Shown here piece after piece: positions 20,501 through 29,993 of a stretch of 64,000 bases of DNA (position 1 is its first letter; each line of letters starts with the position of its first letter). The notes beneath the pieces are model-generated. The model was not told the origin of the DNA, did no database searches, and was given only the letters and a program-made list of their open reading frames with translations. A program made the position numbers and the translations under genes. Source of the stretch: Strigamia acuminata (lineage: Eukaryota > Arthropoda > Chilopoda > Geophilomorpha > Linotaeniidae); assembly GCA_949358305.1 (NCBI GenBank), contig OX442314.1, positions 3,537,087 to 3,601,086 on the forward strand, read 5' to 3'.

Positions 20501-20528
20501 TATACATCTGATTCAAGATCGCCGCTAG
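17397..20528 (+). CDS. pol: Pol part 2: reverse transcriptase, RNase H, integrase
   Basis: The frame opens after a TAG at 17394. Residue numbers here count from the Leu codon at 17409. RT: VIVAKPNGTYRLCIDYR, then YLDD at residues 125-128. RNase H: LTDASHDGLG, LESDAEAL and VADAFSR. Integrase: HX5H...CX2C zinc region at about 577-620, then catalytic D (CIDLMGP), D (VSDNGSQF) and E (NPTERAN), spaced D-x34-E, and a GPW...GGAYKL C-terminal motif. The C-terminal 90 residues are Asn/Ser-rich and end in a basic patch (LRKRKRS). All catalytic residues are present. No start codon or frameshift signal is evident at its 5' end, so expression depends on a +1 shift or the break is a one-base lesion. Confidence 0.93.
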   Translation, partial: KRINLIERATGPYISHPVIVAKPNGTYRLCIDYRWLNAITEINAIQMPSIDLLLHNTNQAKYFTSLDLTKGYYQVEMDEEDRQKTAFYTPKGNYQFVRMPFGLCNAPCTFQFLMERVMGEALYKHALVYLDDVIIFSTTWEKHLEHIKDVLERLDKANLSVNKEKSKFGKTTLKFLGHLITPTGLAPDPDKIVSVRKYPTPKNSKDIQRFHGLSNFFRKFIPEHAKIARPLTSMMHDKAVFEWGEEQEKAFETIKNILCDETQVLLMPDMMKPFVILTDASHDGLGSVLCQDVEFFDEGKREMIMTPRPVAYASRVLRGAEVRYSTPELECLAVVWAVDKFRPYIEYTTFTLESDAEALKWLMGTPEPSGRFGRWAIKLQCGAFKIKYRRGTQNQVADAFSRAPLEIEDIPENDYCEPIEITQFWPEWDGNREIIRRNNREDCQFLTNVQLHFDYSKLLYNTLEKGEKMDEATEETLFSALTEVLKEVPPTREEIIKAQLADKECRIIIDHLKRDEIEQRKFKKTKEWMKAVQGYQLDFQEENGNEMLIYFKPTFEEELNDSGNGFKAVIPPSLVRRVLFACHGHPLSGHAGMSKTLERAKLIYYWPKMNKDTRNYVRSCIHCQQYKPCQHKKHRASYTPHNMSYPWEVICIDLMGPKPTGRSQYRFVLVIIDQCTKWVELFPLSKASSESIVNRLGEVIHRWGYPKKIVSDNGSQFISTIYEEFCKKHNIRMAHVSPYHAQANPTERANRDIKIMLALYSDIHSHWPRFLNEFAFASRTAKSEATGATPFLLNTGRNVPLPFDPRIIQHANAFDKNNPEEYVYNLLGILRRAHQEMHLRIQANYERHDKIHRNKFHICEYTVGDLVWKATHILSNKEKGITKGFAEKRDGPWEITEVLPGGAYKLRKLVDGSIEPSINTDDLSPYIPSYPIETWTLDQKSGRIENHPNPDWMNESSTVNNSSELNNQELGNNSANMELDPEEVTTPASKESDIVVNNPKHDYNLRKRKRSCELSQLQPRTKRISTTDQECTTDFIHLIQDRR

Positions 20529-21343
20529 TGATAGCGTATTTTTTTTAAATAAAAATTTAAAAAAAAAGATAAAAAATCGGGTCACTTTTTGACCCACAAA
20601 TTAGTCATGGTTAAATCATAAACCTATAGGAGAATAGGGTGAAAATACCCCGGGTAGAGAGTAGAGGATTTGTTCTCTCACAAGCTTCACACACATGTGC
20701 GAGTCAACTTTGACACCTGCGTCGATAGAAAAGTTCGTCGCGATTTCTTTCAAGAAAACCTCGAGATTCGTGGTAAGACTCATGTATTACCAGTAAACTC
20801 GGAAAATTATGTGTCAGGACTTAATGTTATAATCCTTTCATGATAGAAAAGGACGAGAGAAAACTTCGGTGATTAATTTCGTCTGAAAGAGACGAACACG
20901 TGACCTCGGCGTGAAGAAGAAAATTTCTCCTTCGAGAAAATTCGAAATATCATCACGCCAGTTCAACGTTTACTAGAGTGTTACGTGTAAGTAATGATAA
21001 ATTTAATATATCAAGAGATATTCACGGCTATTTTATATATAAAATTAGGATTTCTACGTTGGCGGAGAACACCTTCGCTAAAAACAACGAGTTTTGTCAA
21101 TTAGAAAATCGGCACCACATCATTTTGAATACTTAAGTGGATTCCGGAGATTCCTAGTGTAAGTATTCTAAAGATAATTCTATCGAATATTACGAATAGT
21201 AAAAAAGCCGCACGTAAAATCCCGATATAAAAATATATCGAAACCATCGATAAAGTTGATAAATTTTCACGATAGATGGCGGTATAAATTTTGTTAAATA
21301 AATCGTATTGATAAGATTCTCTATATTATTTTCTCTAGAAAAA
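20529..21343 (+). other. Pol to third-ORF spacer, 815 bp
   Basis: No significant frame. It begins with an A/T-rich run and a hairpin GGGTCA-CTTTT-TGACCC at 20579-20595, and ends with a splice acceptor. Its role as an intron end for a subgenomic mRNA is inferred. Confidence 0.6.
21325..21338 (+). promoter_or_regulatory. Candidate splice acceptor before the third ORF
   Basis: ATTATTTTCTCTAG is a pyrimidine-rich acceptor ending five bases before the ATG at 21344. In gypsy-type elements the third ORF is made from a spliced mRNA. The donor was not identified. Confidence 0.55.
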
Positions 21344-23020
21344 ATGGGAAAAAAGATCGAAAAAAAGAGAAAATACGTGTTGGTCGAATCCTCTTCCTCC
21401 GATGAAGAAGTAACGGCACCTCCTTCGGCCGCTGCCGTATTCGTAGAAGGGTGTCCCAAAACACCCGTGATTATCAACGCCAGAGGCTGGGATATTTTGA
21501 GTTGGGCTCGCCAACATCCCGAATTGCTCCCCGCTGAGCTTGGTCCACCCGGAACCCCCACGTTACAGGAGGAACCGGCCAAAAAAGAATCAACGGCGAA
21601 GCCATTTGTTATTCCAAAGATAAAAGCGGATGATTTCGCCAGAAATAATCCGCCAATTGCAAAAAACCAGCCAAGTACCAGTAAACCGCGAAAGGTGGAA
21701 ATTGTGTACAACCGAGTCAAGTCGCCCGAACGAAGAAGGAAATCCCCACCAATGGAAGCTAAACGCCGCCGAAATCCGGAAGACGCTACACCTTCCTCTT
21801 GTAATGGCCAAGAGCGTCCAAAAAGAGAATACGTTAGATTTAACGATTCACCAGACCGAGACCGGGAAAAAAGGTCGTATTCCTCCTACCGAAGGTCCGA
21901 CCGACCTAGGAATAGGTCAAATACCAGCGCATGGTCAGAGCGCCAAAAGTTGGCAAATAAAGTTCGTCAGATCCAGAAAAGACGAGAACAGTGTAAACAA
22001 GATAAAGAGAACGGAAAACCACATGATGATATGGTACTCTCGAAGGACGAAGTGCCATGTCCTTTTTGTTCCGCCGTCGGGTGGGTCTCGGGATCGGGAA
22101 CCGGAGGCCACCTGGCGCAATGTTCCAATTGCGAGGGCACAAAGAAGCGGCCCAAAGGCCAACCTTGGCGCCCCAGCTTTCTGCCGTTTGTGGTCATGGG
22201 AATTCACCCTCCCCCGGCCAGGTTGTGGGCAACTTGCCCGGAGTGTAAAATTGTCCTCTCCAGTGACGGAAGATCGCCGTACATCAGCCCGGAGTTCTTG
22301 AACGCCATAACCACTCCACTAGGAAGGGAAATGCAAGATCTGAGAATTCCGCCAGAAGCTCTAGAGAGTTCCCGAAAACCACAGAGTACGACAGTCATCG
22401 ATAAAGGATGTCAAACGGTATCCAAGGAGAACGAAAAAGAAGCCGAAAATGAACTTCTTGTGGAACCTTTTTTCCCTCCACCAGGAGCGAAAATAGCGCA
22501 TCTATTCGAATACGAGGTGAGCTACTATTTTCCGACGCTTTTTAGAATTGCCGAGAAAATCACGGAACAAATGCGCTCAGACTCTACCGATCCCTCGAAT
22601 ATCAATTATGCTGTCCATGTGATGAAATTGATATTTAACGCCAATCGAGGCGAATCTTTTGCTGTGCTGGAGCACATATGGACACTGTTAATTGACAGAG
22701 TCAACACCGACGGAAAAGGATTAATAAACCCTTCATGGTTCTACGGACTCCCCTGCATTGCGGAGATATACGACGCTTCGAAGAAGGCTATTGAAGAAAG
22801 TTATGAGTTAGTTGAGAAGACTCCAGAATATGAACCAAGGTCTCCGGAGTACGCGCCGAAATCTCCACCCGCAGAAGATATAGGTGAAGAACCCAATTTC
22901 GTCATCGACCGAAGACCAGCGGAATTTCTTCCCCTAGAAAAGTCCGAAGTCGGTGAGTCCAGTGAGACTCTTAAGAAAGAGAGTGAAGGATCGGAGTCTG
23001 ATGAAGAAGAAGTCAAGTGA
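21344..23020 (+). CDS. Third ORF: basic Ser/Arg-rich protein with CxxC zinc-binding motifs, not Env
   Basis: 558 residues from an ATG with purines at -3 and +4 (AAAATGG), right after a splice acceptor. Residues 1-20 are Lys-rich, followed by an acidic ESSSSDEE. Residues about 120-215 are Arg/Ser/Pro-rich. Residues about 235-330 hold CPFC, H..QCSNC and CPEC pairs that suggest one or two zinc ribbons. Residues about 380-480 look globular and alpha-helical. The C terminus has PEYEPRSPEYAPKSPP repeats and an acidic tail. There is no signal peptide, furin site or transmembrane helix, so it is not an envelope protein despite its position. Nucleic-acid binding or a nuclear role is inferred from composition only. 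I recognise no family, and capture of a host gene is possible. Confidence 0.75.
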   Translation: MGKKIEKKRKYVLVESSSSDEEVTAPPSAAAVFVEGCPKTPVIINARGWDILSWARQHPELLPAELGPPGTPTLQEEPAKKESTAKPFVIPKIKADDFARNNPPIAKNQPSTSKPRKVEIVYNRVKSPERRRKSPPMEAKRRRNPEDATPSSCNGQERPKREYVRFNDSPDRDREKRSYSSYRRSDRPRNRSNTSAWSERQKLANKVRQIQKRREQCKQDKENGKPHDDMVLSKDEVPCPFCSAVGWVSGSGTGGHLAQCSNCEGTKKRPKGQPWRPSFLPFVVMGIHPPPARLWATCPECKIVLSSDGRSPYISPEFLNAITTPLGREMQDLRIPPEALESSRKPQSTTVIDKGCQTVSKENEKEAENELLVEPFFPPPGAKIAHLFEYEVSYYFPTLFRIAEKITEQMRSDSTDPSNINYAVHVMKLIFNANRGESFAVLEHIWTLLIDRVNTDGKGLINPSWFYGLPCIAEIYDASKKAIEESYELVEKTPEYEPRSPEYAPKSPPAEDIGEEPNFVIDRRPAEFLPLEKSEVGESSETLKKESEGSESDEEEVK

Positions 23021-23517
23021 CTCGCGGAGTTAATTTTCGAATTTAATAGAATTTAAGGAAAAAATGTTAGAATTAACGAAAAACTCAAAAGTATTCTGTT
23101 TAGTATTTAATAAGCGGTTGTGATATGCAAAAGTCATGTTATTTTTAAAAAAAGGAAAATCGAGAGATAATCCTATAAATCAAAAGAAATCTTTTAATAA
23201 TTGTTAAGCTAAAAAGAAATAATTTACCAAAAAATTATGTTAAGATTCCCGTTATTTGAAATAATAATTGTGTGAAGAAATGAGGCTAAGTGTTGTAAAG
23301 TTCCAAGTTTGTTTTATTGTAACCAAATAATATTTTATTCTTGATAATTCATTAAAAAAGAATTGTTGCGCACATCAGAAATATGAAATTTATTTTGAGT
23401 CACCCGCATACGCACTCAGCTGTTCGGGATGAAAAAAAGTCCTGTTTTGAGATATTAATAAAATCATTTCGCAAGAATAACATAAACTTATGAATAAAAG
23501 TTATAAGTTGAGTAATT
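23021..23517 (+). other. Noncoding stretch before the polypurine tract
   Basis: AT-rich, no frame over 40 codons noticed. It contains several short A-rich purine runs. Confidence 0.55.
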
Positions 23518-23525
23518 AAGGGGGA
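23518..23525 (+). other. Polypurine tract
   Basis: AAGGGGGA directly precedes TG and then the integrated LTR start TATGACGG. Two bases (TG) between the tract and the integrated end match integrase trimming. Confidence 0.8.
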
Positions 23526-23527
23526 TG

Positions 23528-25273
23528 TATGACGGTTTATAAGTGCTATTTATTAATAACACGGCCGAATTTTAAGTGTTTTTTGCGAAACCCGCATTTG
23601 TCAATGCTCCGAGTCGCCACTAGATGGCGCGATTATAATTCAGCGGTAAATTCGAATTGCGAGTTAAGAAAACTGGTAAATAAATATAAGAATATATTTA
23701 TTTATATGAAACGACACTTTATTAGGATTAATATAAATATATATTAATAATTATTGTTCACACTAGTGATGGGAATCTCTAGTTCAGCAGAAATGGAGAT
23801 TTGATAATCCATCGATCAACCGATCGATGTGATTGGTGGATCCATTTCCGGTCCTGGGTATCCAGTTCCGGTTGTGGTGGGAATTAGCATATTGCTCCTC
23901 CGTATCCACTTCCGGCGATACGGGATTGGAGGGATTCGTGGAACCCATGTTCCAATTGGTTGATTGGATTAATCTCTAATCCAGTCAGGTTATATAAACC
24001 CAAACAACCGGCCATCCGGCGGCTCTGTTTGATTATTTCTGTTTGGTATTATTACTTAAGAAATATGATTCGTTGTCCATTAAAAAACCTTTTGGTTCTT
24101 TGTTGATTTATTCACAAAGAACCGCGGCATGATTCTACCGAATCATGCAACCACCGGCAATTGAAGCCGACGTATTGGATTGTTATGTTGCATACATGTT
24201 TCAAGTTACGGTCTCGCCGAGGAGAACCTGCCTTCTGTGCAATTCAGTATCCTCCGGGCAGGATTAAGTGGTCATTTTCGGTATGAACGCATCTCGTAAC
24301 CGCAAGTAAGCACCGGAACTGTTGAGAGTTGGTTCCTTCACCTGTTGGTGCAAAAGCAGTCTGTTTCACAGTAACCACGAGTAGCACCAAGTGTTTGGCA
24401 AGCTGATTCTCATGGTATTTGGTGCCAAAGCAGTCGTTTTGTTATTAGTACCGCGAAGGGCTAAACTGCTGTGCGGAGCCGCGAGCTATCGACTCCTGTG
24501 TACGTGATACCGTCAATCGCTAGACGAACGACCGTGTTGCGGCGCAGGGGACGCTTGATACCGTTCTGCATGGCAAGGCGTTTTCTATCGATGGCAATTG
24601 TGTGTTGCGACGGGAAGTCTAACATTTATCCTTTACGTTTATAACAGAACAATATTAACTTGGCCACAAGTTAATTAATCAAAGTCAGGAAGACTTAAAA
24701 AACAAGAATACATTGAACTCAATGTGACAAATAAGTTGACGACAACTTATCGATGAAATATCCAGTAGAAAAACTCACAACACTTATGAATTAAATATAA
24801 TTCATAATTGGAATATTGATAAGTAAATGAATACATTTACTTACACCAATATCCTCCCAAAGTTGTGGCGGTGCAGACAAAGTCAACCGCAATGCTCAGA
24901 TCATTCGATTTATCGACGTGCGATAATATTACACAGCGAACCAAGGAACCAGCGAAGCCGTATCGGACTCCAGGACACAGCCATCCGGCTTAGATGACAT
25001 CTATAATCAGGTCGAGCGATGGGGAAACCGCTCCCATCTCCCAGACCCGTAATGATATTATTTTAGGGCCAGTTGGCCAATTCTTTGTATAGTTTAATAG
25101 TTGATTTAACTTGCCAAATGTCGGCATTAGTCCTATGTATAATTTAGCTCATTTCATATTGTTTGCCAACAATAAACTGTCTTGTATTTATCTCGTATTG
25201 TATTCACTGTTTATTTATTGCGATCTCTTCCCGGTACCATTGTTAAATGGGAGTTGTGGTCGTCACCGTCACA
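23528..25273 (+). repeat. 3' LTR, 1,746 bp
   Basis: It has the same length, and apparently the same sequence, as 11089-12834. It is followed at once by TGTT and the rest of the interrupted ABCA exon. Confidence 0.95.
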
Positions 25274-25277
25274 TGTT
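25274..25277. repeat. Target site duplication (right), TGTT
   Basis: Second copy of the 4-bp target. After it the NBD1 exon continues without loss. Confidence 0.93.
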
Positions 25278-28119
25278 CGACCACCGTGAGCGTGCTGAAC
25301 AGCATGTTGTGTTGGGGACACAGGCCGAGGTTCTCGCGAGCGAAGTCGATGTTGGTTCGTATGTCGTATCCGTTCACGATGGCCGTTCCGCTCGTGGGGG
25401 GGAACATTCCCGTCAGAATGGACATCGTGGTGGTTTTCCCGGCGCCGTTGTGACCGAGTAGAGCCGTTATTTGGCCCTCGTAGATGTTGAGACTCAAATT
25501 GTCCACGGCGGTTTTTCCTTTACCGTAATTCTGGGAATGAGAAAAATTAATTTGGAAAATCAGTTTAAATATTTATGTTTCATGTTTTATATGCAAAAAA
25601 AAGTGGAAAACGCACTTTTTAGGCACGAAATGACTACAAAAGTAGAAAAATCACTTTTTAGGCGTAAAAATTAAATTTTTTTTAACCTGAAAATTTATTT
25701 TTAAGCAATAAATTCACTTTTCAGATGCTTAAATTTAATTTTTACGTGCAAAAAACCAAATACTTTAACAAAAATCAACTTTTTTCCATAAAAATGGCAT
25801 ATTTCCAGTAGAAAAATTCACTTTTAGACGCGTAATCGGCCGTTTTACACCCAAAAATCAAACTTTCCATGTGAAAATAAAATTACTTTAGTTAAATTTC
25901 TTATTGCAATAGCCGTATCGAGACCGCTCGGTTCCTTTTCAAAGTTCATCGAGTTTAAATTATCAACGTCGCCTTCTTCCGAATGCATCTGTTCGATTCT
26001 GCACCAATAATCCTTCTGCAAAAAAAATAAATAAATAAAATAAAAATAATATAAATAACTTTTCTCAAAAATAATTACCGTGAATAAAAAATACCAAGGT
26101 TTTCCAACCCCATAAATCCCAGGAAACACATTGTCCAAATACCACGTTAAACCGCCATAGAGAAAAATATCGATAATAAACATCATAATTATATACGCCA
26201 TCGTTAGATCGTCGCCTTGGTAACTCGGTTCGTTTAAATTAGTCCAATTAATCCCGATACCTGCAATTATTAATTAGTTTATTCAATAAAACCCAATTAA
26301 ACTGAATTAAATTGAAATAACTCACTTCGGCCTTCGAAAGCGACGATAAAGCGAACCGCCCACGCCATCGCCATGTTTGGGAAAATGGCGACGAGCAGTT
26401 TCGATGAAATATTCAAATCGTGGTAGCTTCGAGACATCAAATTGAACGGGATGGAGAAGGTGAGCACCCAGGCGAGCACCCCGATGGCCGTGGCGATCGT
26501 GGCTGCGAAAATTAATTTTAATTTTAATTGTAATTTTGATTTTATTTAGATTTTATTTAGATTTTATTCCGCGTACGTTTTGAAAAGAAGCAGGAAATGA
26601 AGAAACAAAAGAAAATGGCGCTCGTGATGTATAAAACGAAAATAAATAATATTAATTCGGGAGATGAGTAAGATAGGACCGAGTATTCCTGCAGTTTGGA
26701 ACACAAAAAGAAGACGATTATAATAGAGCTGATTAGCATCATGACGAATGAACTAATGAACCAGCCGATCCATTGCAGCCAGCCGGGTAGACCCATCAGT
26801 TTCATTAATTCCTGAAACATTAAATTCGACATTTTTAGTATTTTTCAGATTTTGAAAATTTAAAATTGAAAAGGAAAAAATTTAAAAAAAAAAAACGGAA
26901 TTTATTCAATTGTGTTGACTCAATGTTTTGATTAAAACGTGTCATTAATAAAGATAAGCAACTGTTGATAGATGAAGGAGATAAAACAAACTGTAATAGT
27001 CTTTTATAAACGAAGTTCTGATAAAATTAAATCAGAATTTCATTTGTTTTTGTTATTTTTCAATTTTTTTTCGTTGATTTTCAATTTTTTTCAATTTTTC
27101 CTCTCCCTAAAAATGATAATTTAATTTATTTCGTAAATAAATAACCTATCACCTTAACACCCATTTCCTTTTCCCCCACAATGTATTTAATGAGCGTCGG
27201 CGAAATAAAGACGAAACTGAGAACGAGAAAAAGCGGCAACGTATTCTGAAGAAAATCTGAAAAACAGTTATCCTTATAATAAGGTGGGTAGGGAAATTTT
27301 TGCGTCGTTATCTAAAAAACAAAAAATAAAATAAATAAATATATCTTTTTTAAAATTTTTTAACTATTTACCTCGAATTGAGACGAATCAAAGCTGCTAG
27401 AAGTTAATTCCATAAACCGTAAAGCGATATTATGTTGTAGAATCATAAACGTTTCGTAGTTAACTTTTAAAAAAATATATAAATTATAAAATTTTAAAAA
27501 TTTTAAATCCAAATTTCTCTTACTGAAATTCTTTCAATTCTTTCTCTTTCAATTCCAACTTACTGCCTGTAATTGGTTGCAATACACCGCAGACTAGCAA
27601 AAACTGCAAAATATTCTAAAATCTTCACAAAAATCTCTCAAAATCGACAAAAACCATCCAAAAACCTCGAAAAACCTCCCAGAACCTATAAAAATATAGA
27701 AAAAAAATCACAAAGAATCAATTTCTTTGCAAAAAATGCCAAAAAATTAACCAAAACAAGTAAACACTTATCTGAAATCCTTACATATTGACCTAACACC
27801 GATCAGGGCTGTTTGTACCAATCAAAATTGCCTAGAAAATAAAATAAAACCAAATTAACACAACAAAATTTTAAAAAAAAACTGAAAAAAACTGAAAAAA
27901 CAAATTCCAAAAAATGTAGTTTACCTTCTAAGATGTCCTACCTGGCTAAGGTGCAGTTGGGGGTCGTCAACAGGCATTTGGGCGATCTGAAATAGCTAGA
28001 AAATAAATTTAAAAAATAAAAAACACATCAAAATCAATAAAAAAAAATTGCCAAATTTGGGAAACATTAATTTCCAATACAAACAACAAAGAACACAACA
28101 AATTCCATCAAAAAACCAC

Positions 28120-28735
28120 CGAAATCGTGGCGGTGGAAAAGAACAAATGCTAGAGAAAATAAATAAAAACAACAAAAAACTCATCAAATTCCATCAAATA
28201 CCACCGAAATCGCGAAAAATTATTGCTTAAAACAACCAAACTCACCAGCGAGGCGAGAACGAAACCAACATGGCGGTGTAAAAGAACAAATGCTGGAGAA
28301 AATAAATAAAAACAACAAAAAACTCATCAAATTCCATCAAATACCACCTAAATCGCGAAAAATTATTGCTTAAAACAACCAAACTCACCAGCGAGGCGAG
28401 AACGAAACCAACATGGCGGTGTAAAAGAACAAATGCTGGAGAAAATAAATAAAAACAACAAAAACCTCATCAAATTCCATCAAAAAACCATCGAAATCGT
28501 GAAAAATCATCGATCAAAACAACCAAACTCACCGTGTGAGATGTCCCGGGTTCCGCCCAGGCATTTGGACGGGCTGAAATGCCTAGAAAAGAAATTAAAA
28601 CAACAAAACACACATCAAATTCCATCCAAATCGTGAAAAACCACAGAAATCGTGAAAAATCATCCCCCAAAACAACCAAACTCACCAGCGAGGCGAGAAC
28701 GAAACCAACATGGCGGCGGAGGACAACAATTGCTG
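28120..28735 (-). repeat. Tandem exon-like module with splice sites, unit 1
   Basis: On the minus strand three 47-base segments (28686-28732, 28389-28435, 28246-28292) are each bounded by CCAG and GTGAGT and would encode ...HVGFVLASL in phase. A fourth degenerate copy near 28120-28160 lacks the donor. Between the first two is another bounded segment (28533-28573). Further downstream 27942-27986 is also bounded and in phase with exon 27564-27603. They could be alternative 5' exons of the ABCA gene or a splice-site-bearing repeat. I could not link them to a known ABCA N terminus. Confidence 0.45.
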
Positions 28736-29286
28736 GAGGCGCCCCGCTATGCGGTGGCAATCTTGGGAAGGAGGTTAAGGGATGGAGGAGACGAAATCGA
28801 GCTTTCTGCACCAATCGCAGCCGCCAACAGGCCCAAGCCCGCACCCTTTGCCGCTGAATCTAAAGATTTCTTGCACTAGCAAATGATTATTTCAATGCTC
28901 ATTGGCCAGTTTCTCAAATCTCATTCATTCGGTTGGTTACTTATTTTTCCCTCCAAATAGTTTTCTCTTCATTGATTGGTCCTTAAAATTCAGTTTCTAC
29001 TAACTGACACGAGGTGGCGAATAGAGGGCGCTGCTAGAGTAGAAGAGGCGGCAAATTTGAACGCGCGACAAAAACCATCTTTTAGAAAACCGCTCATCAG
29101 TTGCAGTGGTTGCATAAATAAATAAATGAAATGATAATTGACGTTAATTCTCAATGTTTTTTTTTTATAAATCTCGACGAAATTTTCAATGTTTTTGATG
29201 AATCTCAAACGGTTTTTGTCAGATTTCTACAATTTTTAGTTCAATTTCTCCAAATTTTTCTCCAATTTCCCCAAATTTTTGTCAAA

Positions 29287-29572
29287 CTTGCCCTAACCTA
29301 ACGTGCCCTTAACCTAACGTAACCTAACCTAACGTGCCCTTAACCTAACCTAACCTAACGTGCCCTTAACTTAACGTAACGTAACCTAACCTAACCTAAC
29401 CTACCGTAAACTAACCTAACCTAACCTAACGTGCCCTTAACCTAACCTAACCTAACGTGCCCTTAACCTAACGTAACCTAACCTAACCTAACCTAACCTA
29501 CCGTAAACTAACCTAACCTAACCTAACGTGCCTTAACGTAACATAACCTTACGTGGTCTTGCCTTAACGTAA
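29287..29572 (-). repeat. Interstitial telomere-like (TTAGG) array, unit 1
   Basis: Blocks of CCTAA (TTAGG on the minus strand), the insect telomere motif, alternate with ACGTGCCCTTAA and ACCGTAAACTAA variants. A block of about 130 bases appears twice in succession. Confidence 0.85.
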
Positions 29573-29962
29573 CGTGTCTTTGTCACAAAACGTATTTTTG
29601 ATTGTAAGAATTTTAATTTTTCTAACTTTGAACGAGATTTTAAAATCCAAGTTTTTCGAATTAATTGTTGACAATCTTTGAAGTTTTTTTCTCAAATTTT
29701 TTTCTTTTTTTCTTTCTTTATTTTATTATTTTATTTAATTTGCACAAAAATTATTCCCTTTCTTTCTCTCCTCACAAGTCAACACAACAGCCGTCAGTTG
29801 AGTTGCCATGGCATTAATCCCCCCTTCCTTTTATTCCCCCTTCCTTTCCCAATTTGGCCCTTTCTCTCTTGCCTCGTCGGTGACCGCAGCAACTCCGGAA
29901 ACGAGATCTCAAATGCACTCAAATGAAATGAAATGAAAATTCCAGAAAACAAAAGATCAAAC

Positions 29963-29993
29963 TTTATTCATTTATTCATTTATTCATTTATTG
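29963..29993 (-). terminator. Candidate poly(A) signals for the ABCA gene ending at 30707
   Basis: On the minus strand several AATAAA hexamers occur in an AATAAATG repeat, 714-744 bases after the stop codon. No closer AATAAA was noticed. Confidence 0.4.

Larger units (their letters stand above)
11089..25273 (+). mobile_element. Ty3/gypsy LTR retrotransposon, 14,185 bp, complete
   Basis: LTRs at 11089-12834 and 23528-25273 (1,746 bp each), a tRNA-Gln primer-binding site, gag, pol (PR-RT-RH-IN order), a third ORF and a polypurine tract occur in canonical order. RT before integrase and the GPW...GGAYKL motif after the integrase core place it in Ty3/gypsy. It is inserted opposite to the ABCA gene, in one array unit only, with a clean 4-bp duplication. 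The integrated ends are TATGACGG and CCGTCACA, which are imperfect inverted repeats. The LTRs show no length difference and no mismatch was noticed, so insertion is recent. Large LTRs, a 1-kb leader and the extra ORF account for its unusual size. Confidence 0.95.
7622..27603 (-). pseudogene. ABCA transporter copy 1: truncated and split by a retrotransposon
   Basis: Exons in transcription order: 27564-27603 (tentative), 27372-27463, 27153-27311, 26577-26811, 26326-26502, 26079-26260, 25887-26015, NBD1 exon split into 25274-25530 and 10910-11088, 10644-10854, 9337-9681, 9134-9264, 7622-8363. All match the corresponding exons of the copy at 30707-41745. Three lesions are visible. A 14,185-bp LTR element sits inside the NBD1 exon after codon 86 or so. 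The codon for Ser in LSGGM is TTC instead of TCC, giving LFGGM (base 10965). The second-half exons (rest of TMD2, NBD2, C terminus) are absent because array homology ends at 6151. It cannot encode a full transporter. Splice sites and all other exon codons look unchanged, so loss is very recent. Confidence 0.88.

Noticed and set aside
21630-22301. A 223-codon frame overlapping the third ORF
   Set aside because: It is a different frame of the same strand inside the intact 558-residue ORF and has no independent start context or motif.
21344-23020. Envelope glycoprotein
   Set aside because: No signal peptide, fusion peptide or transmembrane segment; composition is basic and Ser/Arg-rich.
28470-28844. 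124-codon minus-strand frame as the ABCA first exon
   Set aside because: It reads through several splice-like sites and repeated cassettes and lacks the expected hydrophobic first helix.
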